64,000 nucleotides of DNA from Longimicrobium sp. Its GTDB lineage: Bacteria; Gemmatimonadota; Gemmatimonadetes; Longimicrobiales; Longimicrobiaceae. Below, in pieces: positions 43,790 to 53,700 of this stretch; the first letter of the stretch is position 1, and every line of letters starts with the position of its first letter. The DNA lies in assembly GCF_035474595.1 (NCBI RefSeq), contig NZ_DATIND010000052.1, positions 1 through 64,000 of the forward strand. The letters run 5' to 3'. The position numbers and the translations under genes are program-made. The notes under the pieces were generated by a model. That model was not told where the DNA came from. It worked only from the letters and a program-made list of their open reading frames with translations, and ran no database searches.

Positions 43790-44568
43790 CGCAGGGAATG
43801 GGGTACGTCGATCCCGCCTACCTGGACGCGGCCGCGCGGCTGGCCGCCGGCGGGAAGCGGCTGAGCTACGAGCGGATGCGTATCTCCCCCGGCGCCACGG
43901 TGCTGGACGTGGGATGCGGGCCGGGGACGGACACGCGCGCGCTGGCGGAGATCGTGGGCGCGGGCGGCTTCGTGCACGGCATCGACCACGACCGGGAGAT
44001 GGTGGAGGAGGCGGAGCGCCGCGCCGCCGCCGAGGGCCTGGCCGGCCGCGTGGAGCACCGCCAGGGCGACGCGTACGCGCTCCCGTTCGCGGACGCCACC
44101 TTCGACGCGGTGCGGAGCGAGCGCCTGTTCCTGCACCTGGACCGCCCCGACCGCGCCACCGCGGAGATGGTGCGCGTGACGAAGCCCGGCGGCCGCGTCG
44201 TCGTCGCCGATACCGACTGGGGGACGCGCTCGGTGGACACGCCCGAGGTCGAGGCGGAGCGGAAGATCGCGCGGGTGCTGGCGGAGCACTGCCTGGCCAA
44301 CGGCTACTCCGGCCGCCGGCTGTACGGATTGATGCGCGGCGCCGGCGTGCGGGACCTCGCGGTCGACCTCATCCCCCTGCACGTGGACGGCTACGAGCTC
44401 TGGCGCCTGCTCTCGCGCATGGAGATGGCGTTCGAGGAAGCGGTCCGCACGGGGGCGATGACGGAGGACGAGGTGCGGCGGCTGGACGACTCGTTCCGCG
44501 ACAGGGACGCGGCGGGGACCTTCTTCGCCTCGACCACGGTGGTGATGGTGTCGGGGACGAAGCCGTAG
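43786..44568 (+). CDS. SAM-dependent class I methyltransferase
   Basis: This is a 260-residue methyltransferase. Motif I is VLDVGCGPGTDTRALAEIV (SAM binding), followed by GIDHDREMVEEAERRA, GDAYALPFADATFDAVRSER and VRVTKPGGRVVVADTDWGT, as in the UbiE/Methyltransf_11 group. The substrate is unknown. It is translationally coupled to the alpha/beta hydrolase upstream. Confidence 0.9.
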   Translation: MTQGMGYVDPAYLDAAARLAAGGKRLSYERMRISPGATVLDVGCGPGTDTRALAEIVGAGGFVHGIDHDREMVEEAERRAAAEGLAGRVEHRQGDAYALPFADATFDAVRSERLFLHLDRPDRATAEMVRVTKPGGRVVVADTDWGTRSVDTPEVEAERKIARVLAEHCLANGYSGRRLYGLMRGAGVRDLAVDLIPLHVDGYELWRLLSRMEMAFEEAVRTGAMTEDEVRRLDDSFRDRDAAGTFFASTTVVMVSGTKP

Positions 44569-44589
44569 CGGCGGACCCCGGCACCGCGG

Positions 44590-44712
44590 GATCTCACGCG
44601 GAGACGCGGAGGCGCGGGGAACTGCATCACGGAACGGATGAAATCACGCGGAGGAGCAGAGAAGCGGAGAGAGAGACCTCTCTGTTCTTCTGCTCCTCCG
44701 CGTGAAATCATC
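44590..44712. repeat. Two adjacent CTCACGCGGAG-family hairpin elements
   Basis: A partial unit (GATCTCACGCGGAGACGCGG, 44590 onward) is followed by a long, nearly perfect hairpin at 44637-44712. Its arms are GATGAAATCACGCGGAGGAG and CTCCTCCGCGTGAAATCATC, with an inner GAGAGAGACCTCTCT pairing. It lies between the methyltransferase stop and the ABC ATPase start. Confidence 0.88.
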
Positions 44713-44812
44713 CGTGCCCGGCCTGCCGCTGTTGCATCGTCCGGCGCGGGAGACGACTTTCCATCGCCCACTTTCTCCATCTTCCTTCCCCGACCCATCC
44801 CCCGGCGCGCTC

Positions 44813-46078
44813 GTGGAACTGGTCATCGATCATCTCTGGAAGACGTATCCCAACGGCGTGGCGGCGCTGCAGGACGTGTCGCTCACCATCCCCCCCGGGC
44901 TGTTCGGCCTGCTGGGGCCCAACGGGGCGGGGAAGAGCACGCTCATGCGCATCCTGGCCACGCTGCAGGAGGCCGACGCCGGGCGCGTGCAGCTGGGCGA
45001 GGTGGACGTGCTGCGCGACCGCGAGGCCGTGCGCCGCACGCTGGGCTACCTGCCGCAGGAGTTCGGCGTCTACCCGCGCATCAGCGCCGAGGCCATGCTG
45101 GACCACTTCGCGCTGCTGAAGGGGATCACCCACCGCCGCGAGCGCCGCGAGACGGTGGACGCGCTGCTGCAGCAGACGAATCTGTGGAACGCGCGCAAGC
45201 AGCGCCTCGGCGGCTTCAGCGGGGGGATGCGGCAGCGCTTCGGGATCGCGGTGGCGCTCATCGGGCGGCCGCGGCTGATCATCGTCGACGAGCCTACCGC
45301 CGGGCTGGACCCGGCCGAGCGCGCGCGCTTCCTGAACCTGCTGAGCGAGCTGGGCGAGGCCGCGGTGGTCATCCTTTCCACGCACATCGTGGAGGACGTG
45401 AGCGACCTGTGCACGCGCATGGCCATCATCCAGGGCGGCCGCATCCTGCTGGAGGGCGAGCCGGCGGGCGCGGTGGATGCCGTGCGCGGCCGCATCTGGC
45501 GCCGCCAGGTGGACCGTGCCGAGCTCCCGGCGTTCGAGCACGCGCTCCCGGTCATCTCCACCACGCTGGTGGGCGGGCGCACGGTGATCCACGTCTTCGG
45601 CGACGCGCCGCCGGACCCCACCTTCGAGCCGGTGGAGCCGGACCTCAAGGACGTCTACTTCACGGTGATCCGGGGGATCCAGGTCGACGCGCGGGGAGCG
45701 GCTTCGGAGCCGTCATCCGAATCCCCCGCTGCCTCGCCGTACGTGAACCGCGTGATGGGGGATGAAATGGAGACGGCGGGGAACCGCGAGCCCGGCATCC
45801 CCCCGCCCGCCTTCCACTCCACCGCCGCCGCCCCGGCGATGCCGGATCCCGCGCCGGCGCCGTCCGATGCCGCGCCGCCGCCGATCACCGTCCCGCCGTC
45901 CACTTTCACGCCGCCTCCGCGGCCGACGCCGGAGCCGTCCGGGCCGGGGCGCGCGAACATGCCGTTCTTCGGCGAGATGCCACGCGGCGGCGCGGACCCG
46001 CGTGCGGGGATCTCGCGCGAGAACCGCGACGCGGTGCCGCCGGCGGACGCGGACCCCGACCAGCCGGAGGGGGCGTGA
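44813..46078 (+). CDS. ABC transporter ATP-binding protein with proline-rich C-terminal tail
   Basis: This is a 421-residue ATPase from GTG 44813. Walker A GPNGAGKST (residues 35-43), signature FSGGMRQRFGIAVAL and Walker B LIIVDEPTAGLDP are intact. After the usual ATPase (about 300 residues) comes an unusual Pro/Ala/Ser-rich extension of about 120 residues, ending in a short conserved-looking piece ANMPFFGEMPRGGADPR. The function of the tail is unknown. The stop overlaps the permease/aminopeptidase gene (GTGA), which is its partner. No Shine-Dalgarno precedes the GTG, so the start is less certain. Confidence 0.88.
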   Translation: MELVIDHLWKTYPNGVAALQDVSLTIPPGLFGLLGPNGAGKSTLMRILATLQEADAGRVQLGEVDVLRDREAVRRTLGYLPQEFGVYPRISAEAMLDHFALLKGITHRRERRETVDALLQQTNLWNARKQRLGGFSGGMRQRFGIAVALIGRPRLIIVDEPTAGLDPAERARFLNLLSELGEAAVVILSTHIVEDVSDLCTRMAIIQGGRILLEGEPAGAVDAVRGRIWRRQVDRAELPAFEHALPVISTTLVGGRTVIHVFGDAPPDPTFEPVEPDLKDVYFTVIRGIQVDARGAASEPSSESPAASPYVNRVMGDEMETAGNREPGIPPPAFHSTAAAPAMPDPAPAPSDAAPPPITVPPSTFTPPPRPTPEPSGPGRANMPFFGEMPRGGADPRAGISRENRDAVPPADADPDQPEGA

Positions 46079-49000
46079 TCAGCGTGATCCGGCTGGCGGC
46101 GTTCGACCTGCGCTACCAGCTGCGGCGGGTGGCCACCTGGGTGTACTTCGTCATCTTCGCCCTGGTCGGCTTCCTGGTGATCGCCGCGGCGGGCGGGGCC
46201 TTCGGCGGCGACACGGGGTCGGCGGTGCTGGTGGTCAACTCGCCGTACCGCATCGCCACGCTGCTGCAGCTGCTTTCCGTCCTCGGCGTGCCCATCACCG
46301 CCGCGCTGGCGGGGAACGCCGTGTACCGCGACTTCCAGACGGGCGCGTATCCGCTCTTCTTCACCACGCCCATCAGGCCCGCCAGCTACCTGGCCGGGCG
46401 CTGGCTGGGCGCCGTGCTGGCGAACCTGGCCTGCTTCGGCGGCGGCGTGCTGGGCATCCTGCTGGCCTGCGTGTGGCCCACGGTGCACCGCGACCGCGTG
46501 GGGCCGATGGACCCGCTGGCGTTCCTCATCCCCCTGGCCGTCCTGGTTCTTCCCAACCTCCTCTCCACCGCGGCCATCTTCGTCACGCTGACGGCGCTCA
46601 CGCGGCGGATGCTGCCGGCGTACGTGGGCGGGGTGGCGCTGCTGCTGGGGTGGGCGGTGTCGCAGGTGTTCGTGAGCCTGGTGGGCGACGACACGGTGGA
46701 GCGGCTGGCGGACCCGTTCGCGATCACGGCGGTGCAGAAGGCCACGCGCTACTGGACGGTGATCGAGCAGAACACCGTGCGCATCCCGCTGGACAGCCTG
46801 CTGATCGCCAACCGCGCGATCTGGCTGGCCGTGGGGGCGCTGATGTTCGCGCTGGGCGCCCTCCTCTTCCGCTTCCGCCAAGCGGGCGACACGGACCGCA
46901 CGCGGCGGTGGCAGCCGGGGTTCGCGGAAGCCGCGCCCCCGCCGCTGCGCGTGCCCGACGCGCGGCGCTCGTTCGCGTTCTCCGCGCGGCTGCAGCAGCT
47001 GGCGGCCGAGACGCGGCGCTCGGTGCGCGAGGTGGTGTTCAACGTCTGGTTCCCGCTGCTGATCGGCGTCTGCCTCACCTTCGTGGCCATCGGCGGGACG
47101 CAGGTGGGAACGATCTACGGGACGCGGACCTTCCCCGTGACCTACAAGGTGGTGGAGCTGGTGCAGGGCACCTTCGTGCTCTTCATCGTCATCATCATCG
47201 CCTTCTACGCCGGCGAGCTGGTGTGGAACGAGCGCGAGCGCCGCGCGGCCGGCATCCACGACGCGCTCCCCGTCCCCACCTGGGTGCCGTTCCTGGCCCG
47301 CCTCTTCGCCCTGATCGCCGTCGTCCTCGGCCTGCAGGCGGCTTCGATGGCGTGCGGGATCGGGATCCAGGCGGCGCACGGGTACTTCCGCTTCGAGCCG
47401 GGGCTGTACCTGTGCGAGCTGTTCGTGCACCAGCTGCTGGGGAGCCTCCTTCCCGTGGTTTTCCTCGCGCTGCTGGTGCAGACGCTGGTGAACCACAAGT
47501 ACGTGGGGCACCTCATCGTCATCCTGGTCTTCGTGGGCCAGGGGCTGCTGTACTACCTGCTCGGCATCAAGCACAACCTGCTGATGTACGGCAGCACGCC
47601 CACGCTGGTGTACTCGGACATGAACGGCTTCGGCCGCAGCGAGGGGCCGTGGGCGTGGTTCGCGCTCTACTGGCTGCTGGTCGGCGCGCTCCTCCTCGTG
47701 CTGGCCAACCTGTTCTGGGTGCGGGGGCAGGAGACGGGGATGCGCTGGCGCGTGCGGCTGGCGCGGCGGCGGCTGACGCCCGGGCTGCTGGGGATTGCGG
47801 GCGGCGTGCTGGCCCTGGTCCTGGCGACGGGGGGATGGATTTTCTACAACACCAACGTCCTGAACCACTTCGAGACGGAGAAGGAGGGGCGGCGCACGCA
47901 GGCGGACTACGAGAAGCGGTACAAGCGCTTCGAGTGGGTGCCGCAGCCGCGCCTGACCGCGGCGGTGCTGAACGTGGACGTGTACCCCGGCACCGGCGAC
48001 CTGCGGCTGCGGGGGACGTACACGCTGACCAACAAGACGGCGCAGCCGATCGACTCGCTGCACGTGGACGTCCCCAACTCGCTCGGCGTGCGGCTGCTGG
48101 CGCCGGACGCTCCCGCGCGCCGCGTGATCGGCGACTCGGCGAGCGGCTACTACGTCTTCCGCCTCGAGCGTCCGCTGGCGCCGGGGGATTCGCTGCGGCT
48201 GCGCTTCGACCTGCGCCACGACGTGCGGGGGTTCGAGAACGAGCCGTCGTATCTTCCCGTGGCGGGGAACGGCACCTTCTTCAACTCGCAGTACCTCCCC
48301 CACATCGGCTACAACGCCGAGGGCGAGCTGACGGACGAGGGCGAGCGGGAGAAGTACGGCCTTCCCGGGCGCCCGCGCGCGGCCAGCATCCACGACCCGC
48401 GCGCGCGGACGCGCAACTTCGTGAGCAGCGACGCCGACTGGATCGCCTTCGACGTCACGCTGGGGACGTCGGCCGAGCAGACGGCCGTCGCGCCGGGCTA
48501 TCTCCGCCGGGCGTGGACGGAGGGGGGACGGCGCTACTTCCGGTACACGATGGACGCGCCGATCCTGAACTTCTACGCCTTCCTCTCCGCGCGGTACGCC
48601 GTCCGCCGCGACCGCTGGCGCGGCGTGGCGATCGAGGTCTACTACGACCCGGCGCACGCCTACAACGTGGCGCGGATGATCCGGGCCACGAAGGCGGCGC
48701 TGGAGTACTGCACGCGCGAGTTCGGGCCGTACCAGCACCGGCAGGTGCGGATCCTGGAGTTCCCGCGCTACGCGCCGTTCGCGCAGAGCTTCGACAACAC
48801 CATCCCCTACAGCGAGGCCATCGGCTTCATCGCCGACGTGCGCAAGGACGACATCGACTACCCGTTCTTCGTGACCGCGCACGAGGTGGCGCACCAGTGG
48901 TGGGGCCACCAGGAGGCGCCGGCCGACGTGCAGGGCGCGGCCATGCTCAGCGAGACGCTGGCCGAGTACACGGCGCTGATGGTGATGGAGAAGGCGTACG

Positions 49001-49680
49001 GGCGGGAGAAGATCGGCCGCTTCCTGCGCTACGAGCTCGATCAATATCTCCAGGGCCGCGGCGGCGAGCGGCGGGCCGAGGAACCGCTCGCGCTGGTGGA
49101 GAACCAGCAGTACATCCACTACAACAAGGGCGCGCTGGCGATGTACGCGCTGCGCGACTACATCGGCGAGGCGGCGGTGAACCGCGCGCTGCGCTCGTTC
49201 CTGGCCGAGTGGCGCTTCCGCGGGCCGCCGTACCCCGTGTCGTACGACCTGGTCCGCCACCTCCGCGCGGAGACGCCGGACTCGCTGCAGTATGTGGTCA
49301 CCAACCTGTTCGAGCAGGTCACGCTCTGGGACAACCGCACCGTCACCGCCCGCTCGCGCCCGCTCCCCGGTGACTCCACGTACGAGGTGACGCTGACGGT
49401 GGAGGCCAGGAAGCTGCTGGCCGACAGCGTGGGGAACGAGGAGCCGCTGCCGGTGAACGACTGGGTGGACGTGGGCGTGTACTCGGGCGCGCGCGCCGTG
49501 TACCTGGGCAAGCAGCACCTCACCCGCAGCCCCCAGACCATCCGCGTCACGGTGGACGCGAAGCCCGACAGCGCCGGCGTCGACCCCGAGCACAAGCTCA
49601 TCGACCGCGACCTGAAGAACAACGTGATCCGGGTGGATGGCGCGTCCGGGGGCGGAGGTGGCCGCGCGGGGCGGCCGTGA
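46075..49680 (+). CDS. ABC transporter permease fused to M1-family aminopeptidase
   Basis: This is a 1201-residue fusion from GTG 46075. Residues 1-590 hold about twelve membrane helices in two blocks, as in ABC-2 type permeases (GAYPLFFTTPIRPASYLAGR; IIAFYAGELVWNERERRAAG). Residues about 600-1201 form an M1-like zinc peptidase. HEVAH lies at 936-940 and the distal Glu at 960 in LSETLAEYTALMVME, one residue further than the usual spacing of 18. The GAMEN motif of classical M1 enzymes is replaced by NTIPYSEAIGF. This permease/aminopeptidase fusion occurs in several FCB-group genomes. The peptidase would lie outside the inner membrane and may process peptides linked to transport. The ATPase gene overlaps upstream. 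Confidence 0.92.
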   Translation: MISVIRLAAFDLRYQLRRVATWVYFVIFALVGFLVIAAAGGAFGGDTGSAVLVVNSPYRIATLLQLLSVLGVPITAALAGNAVYRDFQTGAYPLFFTTPIRPASYLAGRWLGAVLANLACFGGGVLGILLACVWPTVHRDRVGPMDPLAFLIPLAVLVLPNLLSTAAIFVTLTALTRRMLPAYVGGVALLLGWAVSQVFVSLVGDDTVERLADPFAITAVQKATRYWTVIEQNTVRIPLDSLLIANRAIWLAVGALMFALGALLFRFRQAGDTDRTRRWQPGFAEAAPPPLRVPDARRSFAFSARLQQLAAETRRSVREVVFNVWFPLLIGVCLTFVAIGGTQVGTIYGTRTFPVTYKVVELVQGTFVLFIVIIIAFYAGELVWNERERRAAGIHDALPVPTWVPFLARLFALIAVVLGLQAASMACGIGIQAAHGYFRFEPGLYLCELFVHQLLGSLLPVVFLALLVQTLVNHKYVGHLIVILVFVGQGLLYYLLGIKHNLLMYGSTPTLVYSDMNGFGRSEGPWAWFALYWLLVGALLLVLANLFWVRGQETGMRWRVRLARRRLTPGLLGIAGGVLALVLATGGWIFYNTNVLNHFETEKEGRRTQADYEKRYKRFEWVPQPRLTAAVLNVDVYPGTGDLRLRGTYTLTNKTAQPIDSLHVDVPNSLGVRLLAPDAPARRVIGDSASGYYVFRLERPLAPGDSLRLRFDLRHDVRGFENEPSYLPVAGNGTFFNSQYLPHIGYNAEGELTDEGEREKYGLPGRPRAASIHDPRARTRNFVSSDADWIAFDVTLGTSAEQTAVAPGYLRRAWTEGGRRYFRYTMDAPILNFYAFLSARYAVRRDRWRGVAIEVYYDPAHAYNVARMIRATKAALEYCTREFGPYQHRQVRILEFPRYAPFAQSFDNTIPYSEAIGFIADVRKDDIDYPFFVTAHEVAHQWWGHQEAPADVQGAAMLSETLAEYTALMVMEKAYGREKIGRFLRYELDQYLQGRGGERRAEEPLALVENQQYIHYNKGALAMYALRDYIGEAAVNRALRSFLAEWRFRGPPYPVSYDLVRHLRAETPDSLQYVVTNLFEQVTLWDNRTVTARSRPLPGDSTYEVTLTVEARKLLADSVGNEEPLPVNDWVDVGVYSGARAVYLGKQHLTRSPQTIRVTVDAKPDSAGVDPEHKLIDRDLKNNVIRVDGASGGGGGRAGRP

Positions 49681-49825
49681 GCCTGCCGGATCCACGGCGA
49701 TCGGCTTCGCCTGCGCCCGAGCGCGCGTATCGGGCGAAACTATTTGATTCGCGGCCGTGTACGCTTTCGCACGTTCGACCCGCCGCTGGCGCGATTTTCA
49801 GCTCTGAAGTGGCGATTCGACTGGA

Positions 49826-49855
49826 TTGACGTTTCGTGAGCGACGCCTCTACGAT
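49826..49855 (+). promoter_or_regulatory. Sigma70-like promoter candidate before the small exported protein
   Basis: TTGACG (49826-49831) is followed after 18 bases by TACGAT (49850-49855), matching 5/6 and 4/6 consensus positions. It lies 70 bases before the ATG at 49925. Confidence 0.4.
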
Positions 49856-49924
49856 ACGCTGCCGGCGTGCGCTGCCACCCGGATCACGCAGCAATTCGTT
49901 CCCATCACAACCTGTGAGCGACGA

Positions 49925-50161
49925 ATGAGCAGACACACAGCAGTGCGAATGGCCGGGGCGCTGGTGATCGCGGCCGGAGGTGCCCTCCTGGCGAGCTCTC
50001 CCGCCGCGGCGGCATCGAAGGCGAAGACGTCGTGCGACGACTTCGCGGCCGGGTTCGCGGCGGGCGTCTGTGCGAACCAGGGAAAGAGCGTGGTGAGCTA
50101 CAGCTACTACTGCAGCGGTCCGAACGCGCATCCGCTGCAGATCAGCGTCACCTGCGGGTAG
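49925..50161 (+). CDS. Small exported Cys-containing protein
   Basis: This is a 78-residue product from ATG 49925. The signal peptide VRMAGALVIAAGGALLASSP ends in an AxA-type site (AAAAS). The mature part of about 46 residues has four Cys (TSCDDF, GVCANQG, YYCSGP, VTCG) that could form two disulfides. The family is not recognised. It lies 90 bases before the PDZ gene and may share its transcript. A longer in-frame start at 49826 would run through the promoter candidate and is rejected. Confidence 0.65.
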   Translation: MSRHTAVRMAGALVIAAGGALLASSPAAAASKAKTSCDDFAAGFAAGVCANQGKSVVSYSYYCSGPNAHPLQISVTCG

Positions 50162-50250
50162 GATGACGGTATTCGGGGAGCGGTGGCAGCGCACCGCTCC
50201 ACAGGGTTCCTTCCGCCCCGCGCGATTCGGCTTCACCGGAGTGACCGCGA

Positions 50251-50667
50251 ATGCACCTGCGACAAATCTCTCTCCTGGCCGCCCTCCTCGCCCTCCCCGT
50301 GACGGCGCGCGCGCAGACGGGCGCGGACGGTTCGGGGCTCCGGACGGTGGTCGTCAGCGGAGCGCCGGCGGAACCGGCCGACGGGATCGTCGTCCAGACG
50401 CTCTTCGTGCAGGGCCAGCCCGACAACTTCCCGACCATCGTAAGGGTGGTGCAGGGATCGAACGCGCAGCGCGCCGGCCTGATGGCGGGCGACACCATCG
50501 TCAGCGTCGACGGTTGGGATATCCGCGGGCCTCGCCCGTTGTTCGTGGACCGCACGCCCGGGCGTGTCTACACCATGCGCGTCCGCCGCGTGGGCGAGGA
50601 GGTGGAGCTCACGTTCGTGTATCCGGCGCCGCCAGCGGCGCCGCCGCCGACTGCAAAGCCGCGGTAG
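50251..50667 (+). CDS. Exported PDZ-domain protein
   Basis: This is a 138-residue protein with a signal peptide (ISLLAALLALPVTARAQ). It carries one PDZ domain of the HtrA/degP permuted type (IVRVVQGSNAQRAGLMAGDT, IVSVDGWDIRGPRPL, GRVYTMRVRRVGEEVELTF) and a short Pro-rich tail. No catalytic domain is attached. It may bind C-termini of periplasmic or secreted partners. It precedes a TonB-dependent-receptor-like gene by 85 bases. Confidence 0.82.
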   Translation: MHLRQISLLAALLALPVTARAQTGADGSGLRTVVVSGAPAEPADGIVVQTLFVQGQPDNFPTIVRVVQGSNAQRAGLMAGDTIVSVDGWDIRGPRPLFVDRTPGRVYTMRVRRVGEEVELTFVYPAPPAAPPPTAKPR

Positions 50668-50752
50668 GTCGCGGATCATTGGTCCGGAAACCATTCCTGC
50701 CTCGTTCGTGGACCCGCAGCGAGAAGCGCAACTGGCGGAGAGGCGCCGCCGG

Positions 50753-53700
50753 ATGACGGCGGCCCTGCCGATCGTCACCGCCTTCAGCCGCCGGTTGCCA
50801 CGCGCACGCCTGGCGGCGGCCTGCGCGGTGCTCGCGTGCGCCTGTGCGCCGGCAGCCGCCGCCGCGCAGGGCGGGAGCCGGGTGGCCGGCCGGGTGCTGG
50901 ACGACCGCAGCGGCACCCCCATCCCCCAGGCACTGGTCCGCATCAGCGGCGAGGGCGCGTCGGTGGCCGACACCACCGACGCGAACGGCCGCTACTCGCT
51001 GCCGCTTCCGGCTGGTGGCGGGCCGTTCACGCTGCGCGCGGAGCGCATCGGCTACCGGCCGCTCACGGTCTCGGTCCCGGGCGCCACGCCCATCACCTGG
51101 CGCGACCTGCGCCTGGCAACCGAGGCCGTGGCACTCGCGCCCGTGGTCGCGCGCCCCTTCCGCCCCGATCGCCAGGCCGCGCCCCCGGCGTATCCGGGGA
51201 GCACCGCGGCCAGCACCCTTTCCTGGAGCGCCGGCACCGTGCCCGTGCAGCCGGGCGACCTTGCCGGGCTCGCGGCGCTGGAGCCGGGGGTGCAGGGGCG
51301 CGAGGGCGGCATCTCCTTCTTTGGCCAGCCGCCGTCGCAGACCCGCGTCACCCTGGACGGGGCCACCTTCGGGGCCACCTCGCTCCCGCAGGAGGCGGTG
51401 GCCAGCGTGAGCGTGGAGGGGAGCGGCTACGTGGTGTCGCGGGGGCAGTTCTCCGGCGGCACCGTGGCGGCCACCACCCTGGGCGGCACCAACGACTTCG
51501 GCGCGGCGGTGCGCTCGAGCTTCAGCCCGCCGGCGCTGCAGTGGCCGGCCGCGTCCCTCGCCGGAAGCCGGAACGAAGCGACCTTCGTGCACGCGGAGGC
51601 CGGGATGGGCGGGCCGGTGGTGTGGAACCGGCTCTTCTGGTACGCGGCGGCCAGCGCCTCGCGGCGGACCGCGCCCCTTCTCTCGCTGGAGAGCGCGCCG
51701 CCGGCCACGCTGGGTGCCGCCGGGGTCCAGCCGGACTCGGCCGCCGCCCTGCTGGCGACCCTCGGCGGGCTGGGCCTGGCCGGCGCCGGTGGTGGGGATG
51801 CGCGCAGCGATGCCGGCTCGTTCCTGGTCCGCATGGACTGGGACGTATCCGAGCGCCACTCGCTCATGCTTCGCCTGGACGGCCGCGGGACGGAGATGGA
51901 CGGCCTGGGCGCCACCCCGCTCGCCACGGCGGCAAGCGCGGCGTCGCTCCGCGACCGCGCGGGCGGCGTGCTCGCGCGGCTCTCCTCGTACGGAAGCCGG
52001 TTCGGCAACGAGCTGAGCGCGTACCGCTCGGAACGGTCGCAGCGCACGGCCGCCGGCGCCGCCGTGCCCGGGGGGCTCGTCGGCACCGGCGGCGACAGCG
52101 CGTTCGCCTGGCTGCGCTTCGGCGGCGGGGGCGGCGCCACGCGATCGGCCGGCTCGCTGCTGGAGCTCTCCGACGCTCTGCGCGTGACCGGCGGCGGCGG
52201 ACACGAATGGCTTGCGGGCGGTGGCGTCTCCCTCGAGTCGGCCAGCACCGGCGGGAGCGGCAACCCGCTGGGGACCTTCACCTTCGCCACCCTGGCCGAC
52301 CTCCGCGCCGGCCGTCCCGACGCGTTCACCCGCACCCTGGGCGGCCGCGCCGGCCGGGCGCGGGCGGGCTTCGGCGTGCTCTACCTGGGCGACATCTGGA
52401 CGCGGCCGCGGTTCGCCGTCACCTACGGGCTGCGGCTGGAGCGGCGCTGGTATCCCGGGTCGGGCGACGACGTGCCGCCGGCCGGCCCGTTCGCGTCCGC
52501 CGCCCGGCGCATCCCCTCCGGCTGGGGCGTCAGCCCCCGGGCCGGCTTCGCGTGGACGGTGGGGGGATGGAACCTCCACGGCGGTGCCGGCGAGTTCCGC
52601 GGCGAGCTGCCGCTGGACGCTGTCGCCTCGCTGCTGGCGGACGGGACGGACGGGGAGGGCGAGCTGCTCTGCCTGGGCGCCGCGGTTCCCTCTCCCGTGT
52701 GGGATGCCGGTGGGGAGCCGTCCGCGTGCGCCGGCGGCGCGCCCGCCTTCTCCGCGTTCGCTCCCGCGCTGACCGTCGTGAACCCCGGCTTCGCGGCGCC
52801 GCTCACCCGGCGCGCCTCGTTCGGCGCCAGCACCGCGGTGCTCGGCCTGGCCTTCGCGAGCTTCGAGGGATCGCTGACGCGCGGCCTGCACGCATCCGCT
52901 GCCCGCGACCTGAACCTGCGCGGGACGCCCGCGTTCACCCTGGCGGGCGAAGGGGGACGGCCGGTCTACGCGCCCGCCGCGCGGATCGACCCGGCTACGG
53001 GAATGGCGGCGCCGGGCGCCTCGCGCGCGGACGCGGCGTGGGGGATCGTGCGCGAGATCGGCTCCGGCGCGGGGTCCACCGTGGTGCAGGCCACGGTGCG
53101 GGTGAGCCTGCCGTACAACCCGCACCGGATGATCTCCGCGCGCATCCCCCGCCTGGACCTGGCGTACACCTGGACCCGCGCGCGCGACGAGGTGGGCGCG
53201 CTCGGCGCGCTGGAGGGCTCGCGGCCCTTCGCCGCGGCGGACCCGCGGGCGACGGTGCGCGGGCCGGCCGATTTCGAGCAGGCGCACGTGCTGCAGGCCC
53301 GCGTCGGCTGGACGGCGATCCGCGGCGTGCGGGTGGGCGTGGTGGGGCGGCTCGGCTCCGGCCTGCCCTTTACCCCGCGCGTGGACGGCGACGTGAACGC
53401 CGACGGCGCGGCGAACGATCCCGCCTTCGTGTTCGCGCCCGGCGATGCGGCCGGCACCTCGCTGGGGCGGGGGATGGCGGCGCTGCTGGCCGGCGCCCCG
53501 GGGCGGATCCGCGCCTGCCTGGAGCGGCAGGCCGGGCGCGTGGCCGGGCGCAACGGCTGCCGCACCGGGTGGACCGCGGGAATGGACCTGCGGGTGGACT
53601 ACCAGCCGCTCCACCCGCCCCGCCAGCGCGGCCTGCAGCTCTCCCTGGTCACGGAGAACGCGCTCGGGCTGCTGGACCGGCTTGCCCACGGCGCCGCCGA

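Noticed and set aside
45655-49695. Very long minus-strand ORF opposite the permease/aminopeptidase gene
   Set aside because: Arg/His/Val/Gln-rich shadow composition typical of the antisense frame of a high-GC gene. The plus-strand frame has a full recognised fusion protein.
52423-52938. Minus-strand ORF within the second receptor gene
   Set aside because: It is a codon-position shadow. The plus-strand frame has a signal peptide and domain order.
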